Part shown: piece after piece, positions 61,158 to 64,000 of the stretch
How positions within the stretch are numbered: position 1 is the stretch's first letter
Layout of the letters: each line of letters begins with the position of its first letter
From: Haloterrigena alkaliphila
Lineage (GTDB): Archaea > Halobacteriota > Halobacteria > Halobacteriales > Natrialbaceae
NCBI RefSeq assembly: GCF_017352155.2
Contig: NZ_CP071462.1
Location: 248,001-312,000 of the forward strand
DNA: 64,000 nt
Direction of reading: 5' to 3'
Program-made: the position numbers and the translations under genes
Notes under the pieces: generated by a model
The model's database searches: none
What the model saw: only the letters and a program-made list of their open reading frames with translations
What the model was told of the DNA's origin: nothing

Positions 61158-62411
61158 TCAATCCCCAGCAATCGGCTGGTAACTCTCACCGTTCACCGTC
61201 CCACCATTCAAACGCACGTCTACTGGTGCGTCTCCGTTCCCCGACTTGGGCGAGGAACGGAGTCTGTATTGCCGTTTCCGAGCGTATCGTAGTCCGATGT
61301 TCTTCGCGCCGTTGTAATCCGCATTGACCTCATAACCACACCTCTGGCAGCAGAACTGTTCACCGTGGCGGTTGTCCGGGTGCGTAAACCCACAATCTGT
61401 CCGAAAACACCGTTGAGACGTATGGTTCGGTTCAACCTTTTCCACGGAAACGCCTCGGTTCGGAGCCTTGTACTCGACGTACTCGTACAATCGTCGGAAC
61501 GCCCATACGTGGTGCCACTTCGCGTTCGGAATCTCTTCTCGAATGTCCGTCAAGTCCTCGAACACGATCACGTCGCATTCGTGTTCGACAGCTTCCATGA
61601 CGATCTCGTTAGCGGCTGTATGAATGTACTGTTTCCGCCACGCTTCTTCGCGCTTGCCGAGTCGAAGCAAGGCGTTGTGTGCGGCTTGCGTCCCGCGCTG
61701 TTGCATCTCTCCACGTCGCTTCTCGAACTCACGGCACCAATGATCGTATTCATCGCCCTGCCAGAATGTACCGGTTGAAGCCACTGCGAGACTGTTAACG
61801 CCGAGATCGATACCGAGGACTGTTTGGTGCTCAGTATCTTCCGAAACCTCGGACTCCTCATCAGAATCGCTGCCGTGTTTTCGGGTTGTGATGTGGAAGT
61901 AGAACTCGTCGCTCACCTTGTCGTATTGTAACGTACTCGTTCGGAGCTCGTACTCCTCAGAGAGAACATACTGTTCGTAAGGTGTCGGACTATCCGCCGG
62001 GAGTTCGAAGTCACACTCGACGCGCCCACTGATAGTCGAAAGGGAAACGCGATTTCGGTAGAACGTCGCGCTTCGCTTATCGTAGACCATGCTCCATGAG
62101 GTGAACTCCGGTTGGCTCACTCGATTGTCTTTCTTCCACCGTTCGACGCAGCCTTTCGTCGCTTGAACAGCGCGTCGAATGGCCTCTTGAACTAGGTTGG
62201 CGGTGAGGTCGGTTTCCTCTCGCAGTTCCGTGTAGAGTGCGTCTCTCGCGATTGCGTTCGTGGAGATACAGTTCGTGTAGGAGTTGTCGTCCCAACAGAA
62301 CTCGGCGGCACGGTTCGCACAGTAGAGGAACTGCTCGGCAGTTTCGTGGAGGTCGTCGCGGTTTTCATCGGGAACGATGAGTTTGACCGGCGCAGTTCGA
62401 CGCACCTCCAT
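61158..62411 (-). CDS. tnpB: RNA-guided endonuclease TnpB, divergent type
   Basis: 417 residues. RuvC residues are Asp202 in GIDLGVNSLA, Glu285 in FEDLTDI and Asp365 in ADYNGAKNIG, and the zinc ribbon is CFRTDC ... CCQRC. All catalytic positions are kept. Outside these motifs it hardly resembles the TnpB at 13663, so the two elements represent different lineages. An acidic loop (SDSDEESEVSED) lies just before the first catalytic aspartate. Confidence 0.92.
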   Translation of the reverse strand: MEVRRTAPVKLIVPDENRDDLHETAEQFLYCANRAAEFCWDDNSYTNCISTNAIARDALYTELREETDLTANLVQEAIRRAVQATKGCVERWKKDNRVSQPEFTSWSMVYDKRSATFYRNRVSLSTISGRVECDFELPADSPTPYEQYVLSEEYELRTSTLQYDKVSDEFYFHITTRKHGSDSDEESEVSEDTEHQTVLGIDLGVNSLAVASTGTFWQGDEYDHWCREFEKRRGEMQQRGTQAAHNALLRLGKREEAWRKQYIHTAANEIVMEAVEHECDVIVFEDLTDIREEIPNAKWHHVWAFRRLYEYVEYKAPNRGVSVEKVEPNHTSQRCFRTDCGFTHPDNRHGEQFCCQRCGYEVNADYNGAKNIGLRYARKRQYRLRSSPKSGNGDAPVDVRLNGGTVNGESYQPIAGD

Positions 62412-62498
62412 ATTTCAGATCACCACTCGATGGTACTTATAAGTCCGCGAGTCAAGTGGCTGCTATCGTGTAGTTACGTCGTCCTTCGTCAGTTTCCT

Positions 62499-62541
62499 CT
62501 CCGACCTACTCACTCGTGTTACTCGTTCCTTGAGGTCGGAG
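62499..62541 (-). repeat. Left-end palindrome of the second TnpB element
   Basis: Nine-bp arms CTCCGACCT (62499-62507) and AGGTCGGAG (62533-62541) flank a 25-base loop. It occupies the same place relative to tnpB as the palindrome at 13391-13454 but shares no arm sequence with it. I read it as the transposase recognition hairpin. Confidence 0.5.
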
Positions 62542-62983
62542 GCTTCACCTCGAATTATGCTGAGTCGCCGCGACGGGAGTCTCGAATCACCTGCGCCCGG
62601 CTTTTCGCCCGCTAAACTACATCACATCTGACTGTCTGAGAAGTAAAATAACGTACCTATTCAGAAAATTTATCATAATCGTTCGGGAAGGATAGTCCGC
62701 CGACATTCGTCGGCACCGTTGTCATCACTCCCCAGACCGACAGCGGCACACCGAGTTGCCTCTCACCCAACACGCCGGTGTCTGCTCCCTGAACCGCTCG
62801 TTCCCCACCGAGCGACCGACGCCGGCGTGATATCCCCTTTCGACGCAATCAGCGACGGCCACGTCTCGAGAACGAATCCATCCGAGCAGTGCCGAGCCGA
62901 ACGCTCGAGTCCCGATCGATCCGGGTGCCGTCGCGTTTATCAAACACGTATAAGATCGAGCGCACCGTCGGATGCGAGCGACG
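62542..62983. other. Gene-free region before tenA
   Basis: 442 bases. A patch at 62560-62620 has a TCGAATC word and GC-rich arms reminiscent of a tRNA but does not fold into one. Near 62936-62955 TTTATCA and GTATAAG are TATA candidates for tenA. No repeat, no RNA gene and no plausible coding frame is recognised. tenA could start twelve bases earlier at ATG 62972. Confidence 0.4.
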
Positions 62984-63643
62984 ATGGCCTTCAGCGATCA
63001 GTTACTCGAGGACGGCGAGCAGATCTGGGCGGCACAGCGAGAGCATCCGTTCGTCCGCGAACTCGCGGCGGGGACGCTGGACGAGGCGGCGTTTCAGCAC
63101 TGGCTGAAACAGGACTACCGCTACCTGCTCGATTACGCGCGAGTGTTCTCGATCGCCGGGACGAAGGCCCGCGACGAGGAGACGATGACCCACCTGCTGG
63201 GGGTCGCCCACGAGGTGCTCGACCGCGAGATGGACCTCCATCGGGAGTTCGCCGCCGACTACGGCATCTCGCGGGCGGACCTCGAGGGCGTCGAGAAGGC
63301 GCCGACCTGCGTCGCCTACACGAACTTCCTCGTGCGGACGGCCTACGAAGGCACCATCGCCGAAATCGCGGCGGCGCTGTACCCGTGCATGCAGGGATAT
63401 CTCGACGTAGCCGACCACATGGCCGACCTCGCCGAGGAGGAACACCGGTACACGCCCTTCATCGAGCTGTACACGGGCGGGGAGTTCCGCGAGGCGACGG
63501 CCTGGTGTCGCGAGTTCGTCGACGAGTGCGGAGAGCGCTATCCCGGGGAGCACGCGGCGATGCGCGAGGCGTTCCGCACGAGCGCCAAACTCGAGTACCG
63601 ATTCTGGGAGATGGCGTATACGCTCGAGGGATGGGACCTGTGA
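62984..63643 (+). CDS. tenA: TenA family protein (aminopyrimidine aminohydrolase / thiaminase II)
   Basis: 219 residues from ATG 62984 (MAFSDQLLEDG); an ATG four codons upstream is also possible. The all-helical TenA fold shows HPFVRELAAGTLDEAAFQHWLKQDYRYLLDYARV, the catalytic cysteine region PTCVAYTNFLVRTAYEG, and EALYPCMQGY-like YPCMQGYLDVA. TenA salvages the pyrimidine moiety from degraded thiamine. No thi genes are adjacent. Confidence 0.88.
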   Translation: MAFSDQLLEDGEQIWAAQREHPFVRELAAGTLDEAAFQHWLKQDYRYLLDYARVFSIAGTKARDEETMTHLLGVAHEVLDREMDLHREFAADYGISRADLEGVEKAPTCVAYTNFLVRTAYEGTIAEIAAALYPCMQGYLDVADHMADLAEEEHRYTPFIELYTGGEFREATAWCREFVDECGERYPGEHAAMREAFRTSAKLEYRFWEMAYTLEGWDL

Positions 63644-63709
63644 GCGCGTCCGCTCTGTGTGCGAGTCCGAGCCGTGGTGAGTCCCCTGGGCGACGTCGTC
63701 CCGGACTCG

Positions 63710-64000
63710 TCAGTCGACCGTGACCTCGAGTTCCAGAATCCCCAGATACGGCGGTGCGCCGCCGCCGCTCTGTCGCAACTCGGTCGCGCTCGAGCCGATG
63801 TAGTCGTAGAACTCGGCGGGCGTCTGGGGGATCACGGGCGTCCCGTCGTCGCGTTTGAGGTACGCGGGGGCGTCGGTGCCCTCGATGCGGGCGACCCGCT
63901 CCTCCCAGTCGCTGCCCGAGTAGAGGAAGACGCCGAAGGAGAACCGGCCCGCCCCGAGGGCGTCGATCTTCGAGTCGAACGTCGCGGCCTCCTCGGTCTT
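63710..64000 (-). CDS. Unidentified protein, 3' part only (cut by window end)
   Basis: The frame is open from the window edge to a TGA at 63710-63712, coding for the last 96 residues. The product reads ATFDSKIDALGAGRFSFGVF, SGSDWEERVARIEGTDAPAY, later PVIPQTPAEFYDYIGSS and ends LGILELEVTVD. It has the acidic bias and third-position GC of a real gene. I do not recognise the family. It converges with tenA. Confidence 0.6.
   Translation of the reverse strand, partial: KTEEAATFDSKIDALGAGRFSFGVFLYSGSDWEERVARIEGTDAPAYLKRDDGTPVIPQTPAEFYDYIGSSATELRQSGGGAPPYLGILELEVTVD

Larger units (their letters stand above)
61081..62541 (-). mobile_element. Second solo-TnpB element (IS1341-type)
   Basis: Right end on the minus strand is GTAGGGTGGGGTAGT at 61081-61095, identical to the right end of the element at 14904-14918. 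tnpB occupies most of it. The left end is marked by a palindrome (CTCCGACCT at 62499-62507 and AGGTCGGAG at 62533-62541). tnpA is missing. The right end lies flush with the Elp3 stop codon. The left limit is approximate. Confidence 0.78.

Noticed and set aside
62555-62625. tRNA-like patch near the left end of the second TnpB element
   Set aside because: It has a TCGAATC word and GC-rich arms, but neither strand gives a paired acceptor stem or T-stem, and no anticodon arm closes. Not enough for a tRNA or even a clear tRNA fragment.

Overview
The window is haloarchaeal chromosomal DNA. It has high GC, proteins very rich in Asp and Glu, archaeal TATA-like boxes at about -27 with many leaderless starts, and archaeal markers: LSm with L37e, archaetidyl lipid gene carS, archaeal Elp3, the AglB oligosaccharyltransferase and a Cdc6-like ATPase. 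The gene style fits the Natrialbales (Natrinema/Haloterrigena type), but no rRNA is present to prove this.

Layout. 1-13.3 kb is mostly housekeeping: an AIR-synthase/HypE-like protein (cut by the window edge), a histidine-kinase scrap, a LarA-like racemase, a PAP2 phosphatase, a Dna2-type nuclease-helicase, small haloarchaeal membrane proteins, an HExxH metalloprotease, lsm-rpl37e, threonine synthase and a DUF502 protein. 13.4-14.9 kb is a solo-TnpB (IS1341-type) element with a tiny ribbon-helix-helix gene coupled to tnpB. It abuts the stop codon of proline dehydrogenase.

16-30 kb is an amino-acid or compatible-solute catabolic region. It holds a diaminobutyrate-type aminotransferase with RidA, two AbgA-like M20 deacylases, a BCCT transporter, a second class III aminotransferase, a threonine-dehydratase-like enzyme, a D-2-hydroxyacid dehydrogenase and a DoeA/EutD-type ectoine hydrolase. 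Several of their promoters share TGTATAC/GTGTATA-type elements. I infer an ectoine/hydroxyectoine degradation locus that uses M20 deacylases in place of the usual DoeB/EutE. 28-31.9 kb also carries three toxin-antitoxin-like pairs and carS.

32-47 kb is a cell-surface N-glycosylation island: AglF-like nucleotidyltransferase, Wzx-type flippase, two alkaline-phosphatase-superfamily proteins, acetyltransferase, GT61, FkbM methyltransferase, three GT2 enzymes including an AglG-like one, and AglB. A DUF368 protein, a likely polyprenyl-phosphate flippase, follows. The 33.4-41 kb part is clearly AT-richer and contains gene debris, as expected for horizontally exchanged surface-glycan genes.

48-56.7 kb holds a Cdc6-like ATPase with a degenerate Walker A, then the divergent glycerol locus glpABC / glpK-glpX. 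57-61 kb holds a Tat-exported cyclase-family protein, a phosphoglycolate phosphatase, a cold-shock protein and Elp3. 61.1-62.5 kb is a second, divergent solo-TnpB element that again abuts a stop codon. The window ends with TenA and the 3' part of an unidentified gene. No rRNA, tRNA or CRISPR array was seen.
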